A stretch of DNA of 64,000 nt from Ruminococcaceae bacterium BL-6 (GCA_902810075.1 LR778135.1:2108001-2172000); one strand, 5' to 3'. Counted from the first letter of the stretch, positions 17,791 through 26,945 are shown. Notes: generated by a model from the sequence alone, not told the origin. Numbers and translations are program-made.

Positions 17791-19119
17791 TTAAAACGGC
17801 ATGCCCGGCATTCCGGGGAAGCGGCGTTTTTTCATGCCCTTCATCTGCTTCATCATCTTCTGCATCTGCTCGAACTGGCGCAGCAGGCGATTGACGTCCT
17901 CCACCTTCATGCCGCTCCCGGCGGCGATGCGCCGCTTGCGCGAGGGGTTGATGACCGCGGGGTCGGAGCGTTCCCGCGGCGTCATCGAAAGGATGATTGC
18001 GGCGGAGCGGTCCATGATGCGGTCGTCGATGTCGACGTCGCGGATCTGCTTTTCCACGCCCGGGATTTTGGAAAGGACGGATTTGATCGGCCCCATCTTT
18101 TTCATCTGGGCGAACTGGTCGAGCAGGTCGTTCAAGTCCAGCTTGTTCTGAAGCATCTTGCGCGCCGTTTTTTCGGCGGCCTTGCGGTCGACCTGGCCCT
18201 GCACATCCTCGATCAGCGTGAGCACGTCGCCCATGCCGAGGATGCGGGAGGCCATGCGGTCGGGATGGAACACCTCCAGGTCGCCGAGCTTTTCGCCGGT
18301 GCCGGCGAACTTGATCGGCTTGCCGGTGACGGCCCGCACGGAGAGCGCCGCGCCGCCGCGGGTGTCGCCGTCGAGCTTCGTGAGGATCACGCCCGTGATG
18401 TCGAGCCGCTCGTCAAACGATTTCGCGACATTCACCGCCTCCTGGCCGGTCATGGAATCGACCACCAGCAGGATTTCCTGCGGCTCCGCGGCCTTTTTGA
18501 TGTCCTCGAGCTCTTTCATCAGCGTCTCGTCGATCTGCAGGCGGCCGGCGGTGTCGATCAGCAGGATGTCGTTGCCGTAATCGCGCGCGTGGCGGATCGC
18601 CGCGCGGCAGATCTTCACCGGCTTCTCGGTGCCCTGCTCGAACACCGGCACGCCCGCCGACGAGCCGACGACCTGAAGCTGCTTGATCGCGGCGGGGCGG
18701 TAGATGTCGCACGCCACCAGCATGGGGCGGTGCCCTTGCTTTTTCAGCATTGCAGCAAGCTTGCCCGCGTGGGTCGTCTTGCCCGCACCCTGAAGGCCGC
18801 AGAGCATAAAGACGGTGGGCGGCTTCGACGCCATGTTCAGCCGCGCCTGCTCGCCGCCCATCAAAGCGGTGAGCTCCTCGTCGACGATCTTGACGACCAT
18901 CTGCGCCGGGGTCAGGCTCTCCATCACCTCGGTGCCGACGGCCCGCTCCATCACCTTGTTCGTGAACTCCTTCGCAACCTTATAGTTGACGTCGGCTTCC
19001 AGCAGGGCCAGCCGGATTTCCCGCATCGCCGACTTCACGTCGGCTTCCGTCAGCCGGCCCTTGGATTTCAGATTTTTAAAGGCGGCGCCGAGCTTTTCCG
19101 CAAGTCCTTCAAATGCCAC
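17791..19119 (-). CDS. ffh: Signal recognition particle GTPase Ffh
   Basis: 442 residues: N domain; G domain with P-loop GLQGAGKTT (108-116), DTAGRLQID and TKLDGDTRGG; and a methionine-rich M domain ending MQKMMKQMKGMKKRRFPGMP. With 4.5S RNA it targets nascent membrane proteins to FtsY. It lies between ylxM and rpsP. Confidence 0.98.
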   Translation of the reverse strand: MAFEGLAEKLGAAFKNLKSKGRLTEADVKSAMREIRLALLEADVNYKVAKEFTNKVMERAVGTEVMESLTPAQMVVKIVDEELTALMGGEQARLNMASKPPTVFMLCGLQGAGKTTHAGKLAAMLKKQGHRPMLVACDIYRPAAIKQLQVVGSSAGVPVFEQGTEKPVKICRAAIRHARDYGNDILLIDTAGRLQIDETLMKELEDIKKAAEPQEILLVVDSMTGQEAVNVAKSFDERLDITGVILTKLDGDTRGGAALSVRAVTGKPIKFAGTGEKLGDLEVFHPDRMASRILGMGDVLTLIEDVQGQVDRKAAEKTARKMLQNKLDLNDLLDQFAQMKKMGPIKSVLSKIPGVEKQIRDVDIDDRIMDRSAAIILSMTPRERSDPAVINPSRKRRIAAGSGMKVEDVNRLLRQFEQMQKMMKQMKGMKKRRFPGMPGMPF

Positions 19120-19139
19120 GGGGAATCAAGTCCTTTCGC

Positions 19140-19505
19140 CTATTCTTCACAGAGTTTCTGCGCGGTGTCCGCAATCAGCCCGGCATCGGACTGGACCTCC
19201 CGGGAAAAGACGAACTGGTCGTTGTACTCCCGGATCCGCTCCGCCGCGTCGTGGATTTTTTCCAGCCCGGCGCGCATCTCCCGGAAACGCTGCGCAAGGC
19301 CGAGCCTTTTTTCCATATCGAGAAGCTGAAATTCCCCCCGCTTGATCGAGTCGCGCACCCCCTGCCGGGTGATCCCCTCGTTGCCGGCGATTTCAGCCAG
19401 GGACAAATCGTCGTTGTAATAGTATTCAATCACTTCGCGCTGCTTTTCGGTGAGCATATCTCCGTAAAAATCCAGCAACAGTGAAATTTCCAGATTTTTT
19501 GCCAT
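19140..19505 (-). CDS. ylxM: SRP-operon helix-turn-helix protein YlxM
   Basis: About 121 residues. The N-terminal half is a sigma-4-like HTH (LLLDFYGDMLTEKQREVIEY, then LSLAEIAGNEGITRQGVRDS). YlxM stimulates Ffh GTPase with SRP RNA in streptococci; DNA binding is possible. It is first in the ffh operon, with a good promoter and a dyad in its leader. Start 19505 matches the family start MAKNLEIS. Confidence 0.92.
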   Translation of the reverse strand: MAKNLEISLLLDFYGDMLTEKQREVIEYYYNDDLSLAEIAGNEGITRQGVRDSIKRGEFQLLDMEKRLGLAQRFREMRAGLEKIHDAAERIREYNDQFVFSREVQSDAGLIADTAQKLCEE

Positions 19506-19524
19506 ACCGCACCCCCGCATCCGC

Positions 19525-19545
19525 TGTAAAGCAATTTACTTTACA
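19525..19545. promoter_or_regulatory. 21-bp dyad in the ylxM leader (candidate operator)
   Basis: TGTAAAG, seven bases, then CTTTACA: a perfect 7-bp-arm dyad between the -10 box (19553-19558) and the ylxM start. Its position suits a repressor site or a leader hairpin. No regulator is assigned. Confidence 0.5.
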
Positions 19546-19552
19546 GGTATGG

Positions 19553-19581
19553 ATTATACAACAATTCCCCGCGAAAGTCAA
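19553..19581 (-). promoter_or_regulatory. ylxM-ffh operon promoter
   Basis: TTGACT (19581..19576), a 17-nt spacer and an exact TATAAT (19558..19553). Confidence 0.75.
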
Positions 19582-19584
19582 GAA

Positions 19585-20319
19585 TTATTTCCCGGCGCCG
19601 AAATACGACGAGATTTCTCCGGAGAGCTTTTCCCCGTAGCGGCCGAGCCACTGCGCAAGCTCATCCCGGAGCTTCTCCCCGGCCTGGCTCAGGCCGCCCT
19701 CGGCCAGAATTTTGACCGCGCCGCCTTCGGCCCGGATATCCGTCACGCGGAGCACGGCCCCGACGTTTTCCGGCTCGAACTCGAAAAGGGAGGCGTCCAC
19801 GCTGACGCGGGCCCCGTCGAGCGCGGCCCCGGACGGCAGGCGCCCCTTGAGCGCGCGCTTCAGGAAGCTTTTGACGGGCACCTTCATCCGCCCGACCCGG
19901 GTTTCCTTCACGTCGATCAAAAGCTTTTTCCGCTCTTTGTCGAACGTCACCGAAGAGAGCGACGTGACGCCCAGATGGATTCCGTGCCAGGTGACGGGCG
20001 TATAGGCCGCGACGGTGCCGTCATCCCGCAGGTCGAAAACCGCCTGTTCCAGCTTCAGCGATTTTTTGGCCTGCGACGGGGCGCGCTTCTCCATCCACAT
20101 CGCGGCGAAGCCGTTCAGCGTCTCTTCGGAAACCGAGGCCTCCTTTCCCGTCAGCGCGGATTCGGCCACCTGCTCCAAAAGCTTTGCCGACGGCTGCGGG
20201 CTGTATTTTCCCCGGTTGTCGTCCCTGAGCAGAAGGCCGGCGGAAACGCCCGCCAGAACAAGGACGGCAAGAACGATGCAGATCGCGGCGGCCGCGCCGC
20301 GCGAAACCGGTTTTTTCAT
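19585..20319 (-). CDS. Exported or membrane-anchored protein of unknown function
   Basis: 244 residues. The first 30 form a signal or anchor (AAAICIVLAVLVLAGVSAGL). The rest is soluble, with alternating beta strands and a late helical part; no Cys pairs or known catalytic motif were seen. One stretch (HGIHLGVTSLSSVTFD, then KLLIDVKETRVGRMKVPV) looks like lipid-binding or YpmS-like folds, but this is weak. It follows mutS2 by 60 bp and may share its transcript. Confidence 0.7.
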   Translation of the reverse strand: MKKPVSRGAAAAICIVLAVLVLAGVSAGLLLRDDNRGKYSPQPSAKLLEQVAESALTGKEASVSEETLNGFAAMWMEKRAPSQAKKSLKLEQAVFDLRDDGTVAAYTPVTWHGIHLGVTSLSSVTFDKERKKLLIDVKETRVGRMKVPVKSFLKRALKGRLPSGAALDGARVSVDASLFEFEPENVGAVLRVTDIRAEGGAVKILAEGGLSQAGEKLRDELAQWLGRYGEKLSGEISSYFGAGK

Positions 20320-20379
20320 TTTTGGCTCCTTTCGGAAGGCCCCTGGGCCAAGGCCTGTTCAGCGGGCCTTCGGGGCGAT

Positions 20380-22761
20380 TTATTTCATCTCCACAATGGT
20401 TACGCCGGATTCCCCCTCGCCGAACACGCCGAGGCGGAAGGAACGGACCGACGGATGGCGGCGCAGATGCTGCTGGATCACCTTGCGCAGCACCCCGGTG
20501 CCCTTTCCGTGAATGATCGTGAGCTGGGGGATCCCCGACAGAACGGCCGCGTCGATGGCGCTGTCCACGTTCATGACGGCCTCTTCGGAATCCTGCCCGC
20601 GCACGTCGACCTCGGTTGCGACGGGCGCCTGGGCGCGGCTCGGGACGTTCCGCGTCCCGCCGCGGCGCGGCTTATGCTTTTTCGCGCCGCCCTCCGCCAG
20701 GCGGAGGTTCAACAGCGGAATCCGGGTTTTCAGGATTCCGGCCTGAACAAGAACCTTTTTCTCGTCCTTGCCGGGCGCTTCCAGCACGGTGGCCGTCGTG
20801 CCGAGGTCGGCGATCACCACCTCGTCCCCGGCTCTGAGCGGACGCGGCAGCACATAGGGGCCGCTCTCCTTTTCGCTCACCGGGTCGGAGGCGTTTTCCA
20901 TCGCCCGAATCCCGGCCTTGAGCTTTGCCTTCTGTTCGGCGGTGAGCGCCCCGTTCTTCCGGCGCTTCAGCTCCTCGAGCTCATTGAGCAGGGCGTCGGC
21001 CTGCGCGCGGGTGCGCGCCACGATCTGGGCCGCCTGCCGGCGGGCCTTTTCCATCTCCTGCCCGGCCGCCTGTTCCAGTTTTTTGCGGGATTCTTCCGCG
21101 GCGCGGCTGTCCTCTTCCGCCTGCGCCCGCTTTTCCTGCGCGGCCCTGCGCTCCGCCTCCAGCTTCTGACGGCTGTCCTCCAGGCTCTGGACGACATCCT
21201 CAAACCTCTGGTTCTCCCCGGAAACGAGCTCCCCGGCCCGCTCCACGATGGCGGCGGGCAGCCCCAGCCGGCGCGAGACCGCGAAGGCGTTGGAGCGCCC
21301 CGGCACGCCGATGAGCAGGCGGTAGGTGGGCCGCAGGGTGGCGACGTCAAATTCGCAGCATCCGTTTTCCACGCCGTCCGTCTGAAGGGCGTATACCTTC
21401 AGCTCGGCGTAATGCGTCGTCGCGGCGATCTTCGCGCCCTTTTCGCGCAGGGCCTCCAGAATCGCCGTGGCGAGCGCCGCCCCTTCCACGGGGTCGGTTC
21501 CCGCGCCCAGCTCGTCGAGCAGGACGAGGCTGCGGCCGTCCGCCTCCCCGATCATGCGGATGATGTTCGTCATATGCGCGGAAAAAGTGCTGAGCGACTG
21601 CTCGATGCTCTGCTCGTCCCCGATATCCGCCAGCACCTTGTCAAACACGGAAATCTCGCTGCCATCCCCCGCCGGGATCATCAGGCCGCACATCGCCATC
21701 AGCGTCAGAAGGCCGATCGTCTTGAGCGTGACGGTCTTGCCGCCGGTATTCGGCCCGGTGATGACGAGCGTGTCGAACGAATTGCCGAGCTCGATATCCA
21801 TGGGCACGACCTTCTCAGGGTCGATCAGCGGGTGGCGCGCCCCCCGCAGCACCAGCTTCCCCCGGTCGTTCACTGCGGGCATCACCGCCTTCATCCGATA
21901 GGCGAGCTCCCCTTTCGCAAAGATCACGTTCAGGCCGACGGCGGCATCCACGCTTTCGAGAATGCCGTCGGCAAAGCCGCCCACCTCCTGCGAAAGCTCG
22001 GAGAGGATGCGCTCGATCTCCACCTTTTCCTGCGAAAGCAGGACGCGGACCTCGTTGTTCGCCTCCACGACGCCCATCGGCTCCACGAAAATCGTCGCGC
22101 CGCTGGCGGAGGTGTCGTGCACCAGCCCCGGCACGTCGCCGCGGCACTCCGCCTTCACGGGCACGACGAAGCGGCCCGAACGCATCGTGACGATCGGGTC
22201 CTGAAGAAATTTCTGGTAAGCCGGAGAACGGATCATGCGGTCGAGCTGGTCGCGCGCCCGCGCAGAGGCCGCGCGGATCCTGCGCCGGATGGCCGAAAGC
22301 TGCGGGGACGCCCCGTCCGCGACCTCTTCCTCCGAAACGACGACGGAGGCGATACGGCTTTCCAGATATTGATTGGGCGACAGGACCTCGAACCGCGGGT
22401 CGAGCGTGGTCCTGATCCCCTCTCCCCTTTTTCTCCACTCAACGATGCCGCGCAGGGTATGCAGCACCGAGCCGACCTGCAGAAGCTCCGCAAGGTTCAG
22501 CGTGCCGCCCGCCTGCGCCCGGCGCAGGGCGTTCGATATGTTTTTCAGGCCCCCGAACGGCGGGGCGCCGAATTTCGCCATCATGACGAACGCGTCGTCG
22601 GTTTCCTGCAGAAGCCGGCGCACCGTGTCGGGAGATGACGAAGGCTCCAGCGAAAGCGCGAGCCGGGCCGCGTCTTCACACGCGGTCTGGCCGGCCAGAA
22701 GCTTCAGTATTTTGTCCAGCTCGACGGCATGGGCGTGCCGCCGGTATTTTTCAAACTGCAT
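20380..22761 (-). CDS. mutS2: Endonuclease MutS2
   Basis: About 793 residues. A MutS-like clamp is followed by an ABC ATPase (Walker A ITGPNTGGKTVTLKT, signature STFSAHMTN, Walker B VLLDELGAGTDP), a coiled coil, and a C-terminal Smr nuclease domain (VDVRGQDSEEAV, then HGKGTGVLRK). It has no MutS mismatch-recognition domain. Relatives restrain recombination and rescue collided ribosomes. The start is ATG 22761. Confidence 0.96.
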   Translation of the reverse strand: MQFEKYRRHAHAVELDKILKLLAGQTACEDAARLALSLEPSSSPDTVRRLLQETDDAFVMMAKFGAPPFGGLKNISNALRRAQAGGTLNLAELLQVGSVLHTLRGIVEWRKRGEGIRTTLDPRFEVLSPNQYLESRIASVVVSEEEVADGASPQLSAIRRRIRAASARARDQLDRMIRSPAYQKFLQDPIVTMRSGRFVVPVKAECRGDVPGLVHDTSASGATIFVEPMGVVEANNEVRVLLSQEKVEIERILSELSQEVGGFADGILESVDAAVGLNVIFAKGELAYRMKAVMPAVNDRGKLVLRGARHPLIDPEKVVPMDIELGNSFDTLVITGPNTGGKTVTLKTIGLLTLMAMCGLMIPAGDGSEISVFDKVLADIGDEQSIEQSLSTFSAHMTNIIRMIGEADGRSLVLLDELGAGTDPVEGAALATAILEALREKGAKIAATTHYAELKVYALQTDGVENGCCEFDVATLRPTYRLLIGVPGRSNAFAVSRRLGLPAAIVERAGELVSGENQRFEDVVQSLEDSRQKLEAERRAAQEKRAQAEEDSRAAEESRKKLEQAAGQEMEKARRQAAQIVARTRAQADALLNELEELKRRKNGALTAEQKAKLKAGIRAMENASDPVSEKESGPYVLPRPLRAGDEVVIADLGTTATVLEAPGKDEKKVLVQAGILKTRIPLLNLRLAEGGAKKHKPRRGGTRNVPSRAQAPVATEVDVRGQDSEEAVMNVDSAIDAAVLSGIPQLTIIHGKGTGVLRKVIQQHLRRHPSVRSFRLGVFGEGESGVTIVEMK

Positions 22762-22836
22762 AAGCAATCCTTTCTTTTTTCAGAGAATCCGCCCGCCTGA
22801 AGAAGCGCGCCGGATGCCGCCGGCGTTCCGGCACAA

Positions 22837-22965
22837 AGGCTTTTCAAAGCAGAAAAAGATCTCGTCGCCAAACGCGACCTCTCCCGATTTTTCATACCCG
22901 AGACCAGCATACAGCCGGACCGCGGCCGGATTTTGGGGAAATGCGTCGAACCGCGCGCAATCAAG
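22837..22965 (-). pseudogene. C-terminal remnant of a GNAT acetyltransferase
   Basis: In the frame beside the recO stop the minus strand encodes LDCARFDAFPQNPAAVRLYA followed by GLGYEKSGEVAFGDEIFFCF, the typical GNAT C-terminal fold (NPxAxRLYxxxGY). Upstream the frame has no acetyl-CoA loop and runs into recO. It is a 43-codon relic of an acetyltransferase gene whose front was deleted. Confidence 0.6.
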
Positions 22966-23749
22966 GCGGCGGGACCGAAGCCCCCTCCCCTCCATCCTTC
23001 CGGCCATCCGCGACGCTGTGGTAAAAATCCAGCGTTGGGAAGCCGCGCTGCACCGTGCAGAGCATGTACTGCTCCGACGCCGCCGCAAGCTGACGGAGCC
23101 CTTCTTCCGGAAGGCGGAATGAGAACAGCTTGTCGAAATCGGCGTAAATGGTATGACGCAGCGCGGTCATCACGCCGCGGCCGAGCGGAACCGCCGGCTC
23201 GCCGGACGGCGCGTAGCAGCCCGAACACTCGATATGCCCGCTCCGGGGCAGGAAATACATGAGGTCCGCCTCGTAGCAGCCGCATCCTGAGCAGCAGACA
23301 AGGTCTGGCATGTAGCCCGCGAGCGCCAGAATCCTCATTTCGACCGCGGCTTTCAAAAGCAGCGGCGGGCGCCTGCCCTTCGCGAGAAAATAGAGCGCGT
23401 TGAGCAGCAGGCGCAAAAAGTCCCCCGCCTCGGCTGCTTCGGGGGCCAGCGCGATGGCCAGCTCGCAGAAATATTGGGCGAGGGACAGCTTTTCGATGTC
23501 GCGGCGCAGGTCGAAAAAAGACTCGATCGGCCAGGCGTCGTCGATTATGTATTTATCCCGCCCCTTGTAAAGCGTGAGGCGGGAATAGCATAGAAGCTGC
23601 GTGGACGAAAGCTTGTTGCTTTTCAGCCTTTTGGCCTGCTGCGCAAACGCGCGCACAACGCCTTCATCCCGGGTCAGCACCGTGACGAGCCGGTCGCTCT
23701 CCCCCACGCTTTTCTCCATCAGGATCAAACCCTCGGTATTGATTTGCAT
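22961..23749 (-). CDS. recO: DNA repair protein RecO
   Basis: 262 residues: an OB-fold start (MQINTEGLILMEKSVGESDR) and a zinc site CCSGCGCYEADLM...ECSGCY. RecO loads RecA with RecR. AGGAGA lies 7 nt before ATG 23749. The last residues (GRKDGGEGASVPPP) are unlike RecO and lie at the join with the GNAT remnant, so the tail may derive from that deletion. Confidence 0.93.
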   Translation of the reverse strand: MQINTEGLILMEKSVGESDRLVTVLTRDEGVVRAFAQQAKRLKSNKLSSTQLLCYSRLTLYKGRDKYIIDDAWPIESFFDLRRDIEKLSLAQYFCELAIALAPEAAEAGDFLRLLLNALYFLAKGRRPPLLLKAAVEMRILALAGYMPDLVCCSGCGCYEADLMYFLPRSGHIECSGCYAPSGEPAVPLGRGVMTALRHTIYADFDKLFSFRLPEEGLRQLAAASEQYMLCTVQRGFPTLDFYHSVADGRKDGGEGASVPPP

Positions 23750-23861
23750 GAACCGTCTCCTGTGCCGGCTGATCCGTCGTCTGGGTCAGCCGCGCGTATT
23801 GCAGATATGCCTGTACGCTGCCTGTGTCGCGAAACTCGTTCCAGGCCTGTTTTTCATCCAA
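23664..23861 (-). CDS. YqzL-like small protein overlapping recO
   Basis: 65 codons from ATG 23861, with GGGAG 7 nt upstream. The N-terminus (MDEKQAWNEFRDTGSVQAYL) matches the short YqzL family found between era and recO in Firmicutes. The frame continues 86 nt into recO, longer than typical YqzL (about 45-50 residues), so its tail may be unselected. Function is unknown. Confidence 0.55.
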   Translation of the reverse strand: MDEKQAWNEFRDTGSVQAYLQYARLTQTTDQPAQETVHANQYRGFDPDGEKRGGERPARHGADPG

Positions 23862-23979
23862 TTCTCCCGCCTCCCAGACTGAATTCTCAACTTAAAGTAT
23901 TTGCAGGGAGAGAGGCAGGTATGAGAGGAAAATATATGAACGTTCGCCAGATTATGACATATTTTTTATCATTTTTATG

Positions 23980-24954
23980 TTACTGAAACGAGCTGTCATC
24001 GTATCCGAGCGAGCGCAGAAGGCTCTCGCGGTTGCGCCAGTCCTCCCGCACCTTGACCCAGAGCTGAAGGTTGATCCGGCACCCGAAGAACCGCTCCATG
24101 TCCGCGCGGGCGTAAGAGCCGACCTTTTTCAGCATGGCCCCGCCCTTTCCGATGATGATCCCCTTGTGGGAGTCCTTTTCGCAGTAGATGGTCGCGCTGA
24201 TATCGGTGATGCCGCTCGCGTCCCCGCGGGACTTCATCTGCTCCACAAAGACGGCGATGCCGTGCGGGACCTCCTCGCCGGTCAGGCGGAGCAGCTTTTC
24301 GCGGATGATCTCCGCCGCAAGGACCCGCTCGGGCTGGTCGGTGAGCGTGTCGTCCGGGAAGAGATGGCCGCCCGGCTGCGAGAGCTTTTTCAGCTCATCC
24401 AGAAGCTCCTGCATCCCGTTTCCGTCCTGCGCCGAAACCGGCACCACGGCCGTAAAATCATACCGCTCCGAAAAGGCGGCGATCTGGGGGATCAGCACGG
24501 TTTTGTCGGAAAGCGTGTCGATCTTGTTGATGGCGAGAACCGCGGGCAGCCCGAGCGACCGGAACCGCTCGATCAGCTCCTCGTCCGTGGGGCTGACGCG
24601 CGCGCCCGCTTCCGCCACGAGAAGGCCCGCGTCCACCCCGGCGACGGATTCCTCCACCGACTTCACCATGTAGCTGTCAAGGCGCGTGCGCGGCCTGTGC
24701 AGGCCGGGCGTATCGAGGAAGACAAGCTGTGTCTCCCCTTCGGTCAGCACGCCCATGATGCGCGTGCGCGTCGTCTGGGGCTTGCTGCTGACGATCGCGA
24801 CCTTCTGCCCCAGCAGGCGGTTCAGAATGGATGATTTCCCCACGTTGGGGCGCCCGACGATGGCGATAAACGCCGTTCGGGCGGCTTGCCCGTTTTTATC
24901 CTGTGGCAAAGTAGGTGCTCCTTCTCTTTCGTTATTTTTCAGGCCCGTTTTCAT
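23980..24954 (-). CDS. era: GTPase Era
   Basis: 324 residues: G1 GRPNVGKSS, switch KPQTTRTR, G3 DTPGLHRPR, G4 NKID, and a C-terminal KH domain with GKGGAMLKKVGS. Era binds the 3' end of 16S rRNA in 30S maturation. It carries about 25 extra residues at the N-terminus compared with typical Era; a later start is possible. Confidence 0.96.
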   Translation of the reverse strand: MKTGLKNNEREGAPTLPQDKNGQAARTAFIAIVGRPNVGKSSILNRLLGQKVAIVSSKPQTTRTRIMGVLTEGETQLVFLDTPGLHRPRTRLDSYMVKSVEESVAGVDAGLLVAEAGARVSPTDEELIERFRSLGLPAVLAINKIDTLSDKTVLIPQIAAFSERYDFTAVVPVSAQDGNGMQELLDELKKLSQPGGHLFPDDTLTDQPERVLAAEIIREKLLRLTGEEVPHGIAVFVEQMKSRGDASGITDISATIYCEKDSHKGIIIGKGGAMLKKVGSYARADMERFFGCRINLQLWVKVREDWRNRESLLRSLGYDDSSFQ

Positions 24955-25465
24955 CCCCGCGCCGTACGGACGGAACGCCGCCGGAAAAGCGGGACGGCCT
25001 TTTCAGAAAATCGCGGATGCCGAGCGGGCCGGCGGCCACATAGACGACGCCGAGCGCGGTGACCGCGGCGAGCAGAAGCAGGTGCGGGGGGCTGTCCAAA
25101 AAGAACCGGAGGATCCGCCAAAGCACCGCCGGGCGCCAGAACAGGCAGATCCCGACCGCGACGGAAAAGCCGGCGCACACCAGCACCCCGCCGGCCGCCA
25201 GATCCTTGACGATCCGCACCACCGGGTGATAGCTCGCGGCGGCCATGTCGGAAAGCTCCTCGGCCACGGTGTTGAACATCTCGGCCATCATGACGAGCGC
25301 GCAGGTCAGGCACAGCACCGCGTAATCCACTCGGGACAAGTCAAAAAAGAACGAAAAAGCAAACACATACAATGTTGCCATCGTATGAATCCGCATATTC
25401 CGTTCATTATTGATGCAGTAAACGACCCCCCGGAAAGCGTATTTCAGGCTTTTCAGGAAGCGCAT
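24932..25465 (-). CDS. dgkA: Diacylglycerol/undecaprenol kinase family protein
   Basis: About 177 residues. A DgkA-like core (FRGVVYCINNERNMRIH, MMAEMFNTVAEELSD, HPVVRIVKDLAAGGVL) with three membrane segments is extended by two further hydrophobic segments, so it is longer than most (120-140). In Gram-positives it phosphorylates undecaprenol. The start is ATG 25465 just after ybeY, with GAGGAA upstream. It overlaps era by 23 nt. Confidence 0.88.
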   Translation of the reverse strand: MRFLKSLKYAFRGVVYCINNERNMRIHTMATLYVFAFSFFFDLSRVDYAVLCLTCALVMMAEMFNTVAEELSDMAAASYHPVVRIVKDLAAGGVLVCAGFSVAVGICLFWRPAVLWRILRFFLDSPPHLLLLAAVTALGVVYVAAGPLGIRDFLKRPSRFSGGVPSVRRGDENGPEK

Positions 25466-25472
25466 CCCGCGT

Positions 25473-25982
25473 CTATTCCTCATCCTCGTCCAAAACATAG
25501 CTGCTGGTGCTGGGCAGGCCGAGCTGCACCATCACCTGTTCTTCCTTTTCCCTCATGTGGACGCGCTCGATCCCGCCGTCTTCGTGGTTGTAGCCCAGCA
25601 GATGCAGCATGGAGTGGGCCGTCAGATAGCCGACCTCGCGTTCCAGGCTGTGGCCGTAAAGCCCCGCCTGCTCCACCGCTTTTTCCATCGAGATCACGAC
25701 ATCCCCCAGGATTTTGGCGCCGGTGGAGTGGTTTTCATCGTAAACGCCGTCTTCCCCCATCGGGAAGCTGAGCACATCCGTCGCCATGTCCTTGCCGCGG
25801 TACTGCTTGTTCAGCTCGCGGATCTGTTCGTTGTTGACGAACGTGACGCTGATCTCCGCCGGATAGGGGAAATCCTCCATCCTCAAAACGGCATTGCAGC
25901 AGCGGCGCACCAGCATGCGCAGCCCCGTTGGGATCTTCACGGTCTTCTGTTTGTTTTCTATAATCACACGTACTTTTTCCAT
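25473..25982 (-). CDS. ybeY: Endoribonuclease YbeY
   Basis: 169 residues. The zinc motif is AHSMLHLLGYNHE (HxxxHxxxxxH), preceded by TDVLSFPMGED. It matures rRNA and takes part in ribosome quality control. It follows phoH as in most bacteria. Confidence 0.95.
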   Translation of the reverse strand: MEKVRVIIENKQKTVKIPTGLRMLVRRCCNAVLRMEDFPYPAEISVTFVNNEQIRELNKQYRGKDMATDVLSFPMGEDGVYDENHSTGAKILGDVVISMEKAVEQAGLYGHSLEREVGYLTAHSMLHLLGYNHEDGGIERVHMREKEEQVMVQLGLPSTSSYVLDEDEE

Positions 25983-25985
25983 TGA

Positions 25986-26945
25986 TTAACGCCTGCTCTC
26001 TTCATTCTTTTCATAAGCTTTGATAATATCCTGCACCAGTTTGTGGCGGACGACATCCTTTTCGTTGAATCTGACCTGTGCGATGTCGTCTATGTTTCTC
26101 AGAACACGCATCACGTCCTTGAGGCCGGAGCGCTTCCCGTCCGGCAGGTCGATCTGGGTGATATCCCCGGTGATCACCATCCTGGAATTGAATCCGAGCC
26201 GGGTCAGGAACATCTTCATCTGCTCGGGCGTCGTGTTCTGCGCCTCGTCCAGTATGATAAAGCTGTCGTCGAGCGTCCTGCCGCGCATATAGGCGAGCGG
26301 GGCCACCTCGATATTTCCGCGCTCCACGTATTTCTGGTAAGTTTCCGTGCCCAGCATGTCGAACAGCGCGTCGTAAAGAGGACGCAGATACGGATCCACC
26401 TTCTGCTGCAGGTCGCCGGGCAGGAACCCCAGCTTCTCGCCGGCTTCCACCGCCGGGCGGGTCAGGATGATCCGGTTGACCTCCTGTGCGCGGAACGCGG
26501 TGACCGCCATCGCGACCGCCAGATAAGTCTTCCCCGTTCCGGCCGGGCCGACCCCGATCGTAATGGTGTTCTTTTTGATCTGGGAACAGTAATTTTTCTG
26601 ACCCAGTGTTTTTGGCTTTACAGGTTTTCCCTTGGCGGTGATGCAGATGCAGTCGCCCGCAAGCATCTGTATTTTTCCTTCGCTTCCTTCGTTCACGAGG
26701 GAGATGCAGTAGCGCACGTTCTGTTCGCTGAGCGCTTCCCCCCGGTTGATCAGAGCCAGAAGGCTTTCTATGGCGCGCACCGCCTTTGCGACGTCTTCGG
26801 CTTCGCCGGAAACCTTGATCTCCGCCCCGCGCCCGACAATGCTGACGCCGTACTCGTTTTCGATCAGTTTGATATTTTCATCGAAGCTTCCGAAAAGTGC
26901 AACGGCCTGCTCCATACGGTCTATATTGATCCTTTGTTCAAACAT
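25986..26945 (-). CDS. phoH: PhoH family ATPase
   Basis: About 319 residues. An N-terminal KH-like part is followed by an ATPase with Walker A GVGPAGTGKTYLAVA and Walker B DDSFIILDEAQN. PhoH-like proteins are RNA-associated ATPases. The operon yqfC-yqfD-phoH-ybeY is conserved. ATG 26945 has AAAGGTGA upstream, and an extended -10 (TGTTATAAT) lies about 40 nt further up. Confidence 0.95.
   Translation of the reverse strand: MFEQRINIDRMEQAVALFGSFDENIKLIENEYGVSIVGRGAEIKVSGEAEDVAKAVRAIESLLALINRGEALSEQNVRYCISLVNEGSEGKIQMLAGDCICITAKGKPVKPKTLGQKNYCSQIKKNTITIGVGPAGTGKTYLAVAMAVTAFRAQEVNRIILTRPAVEAGEKLGFLPGDLQQKVDPYLRPLYDALFDMLGTETYQKYVERGNIEVAPLAYMRGRTLDDSFIILDEAQNTTPEQMKMFLTRLGFNSRMVITGDITQIDLPDGKRSGLKDVMRVLRNIDDIAQVRFNEKDVVRHKLVQDIIKAYEKNEESRR

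Noticed and set aside
19549-22638. Very long plus-strand open frame (1029 codons) opposite mutS2
   Set aside because: It is the antisense shadow of GC-rich codons. Its product is Arg/Gly/His/Asp-rich with no family features, and mutS2 fully explains the region.
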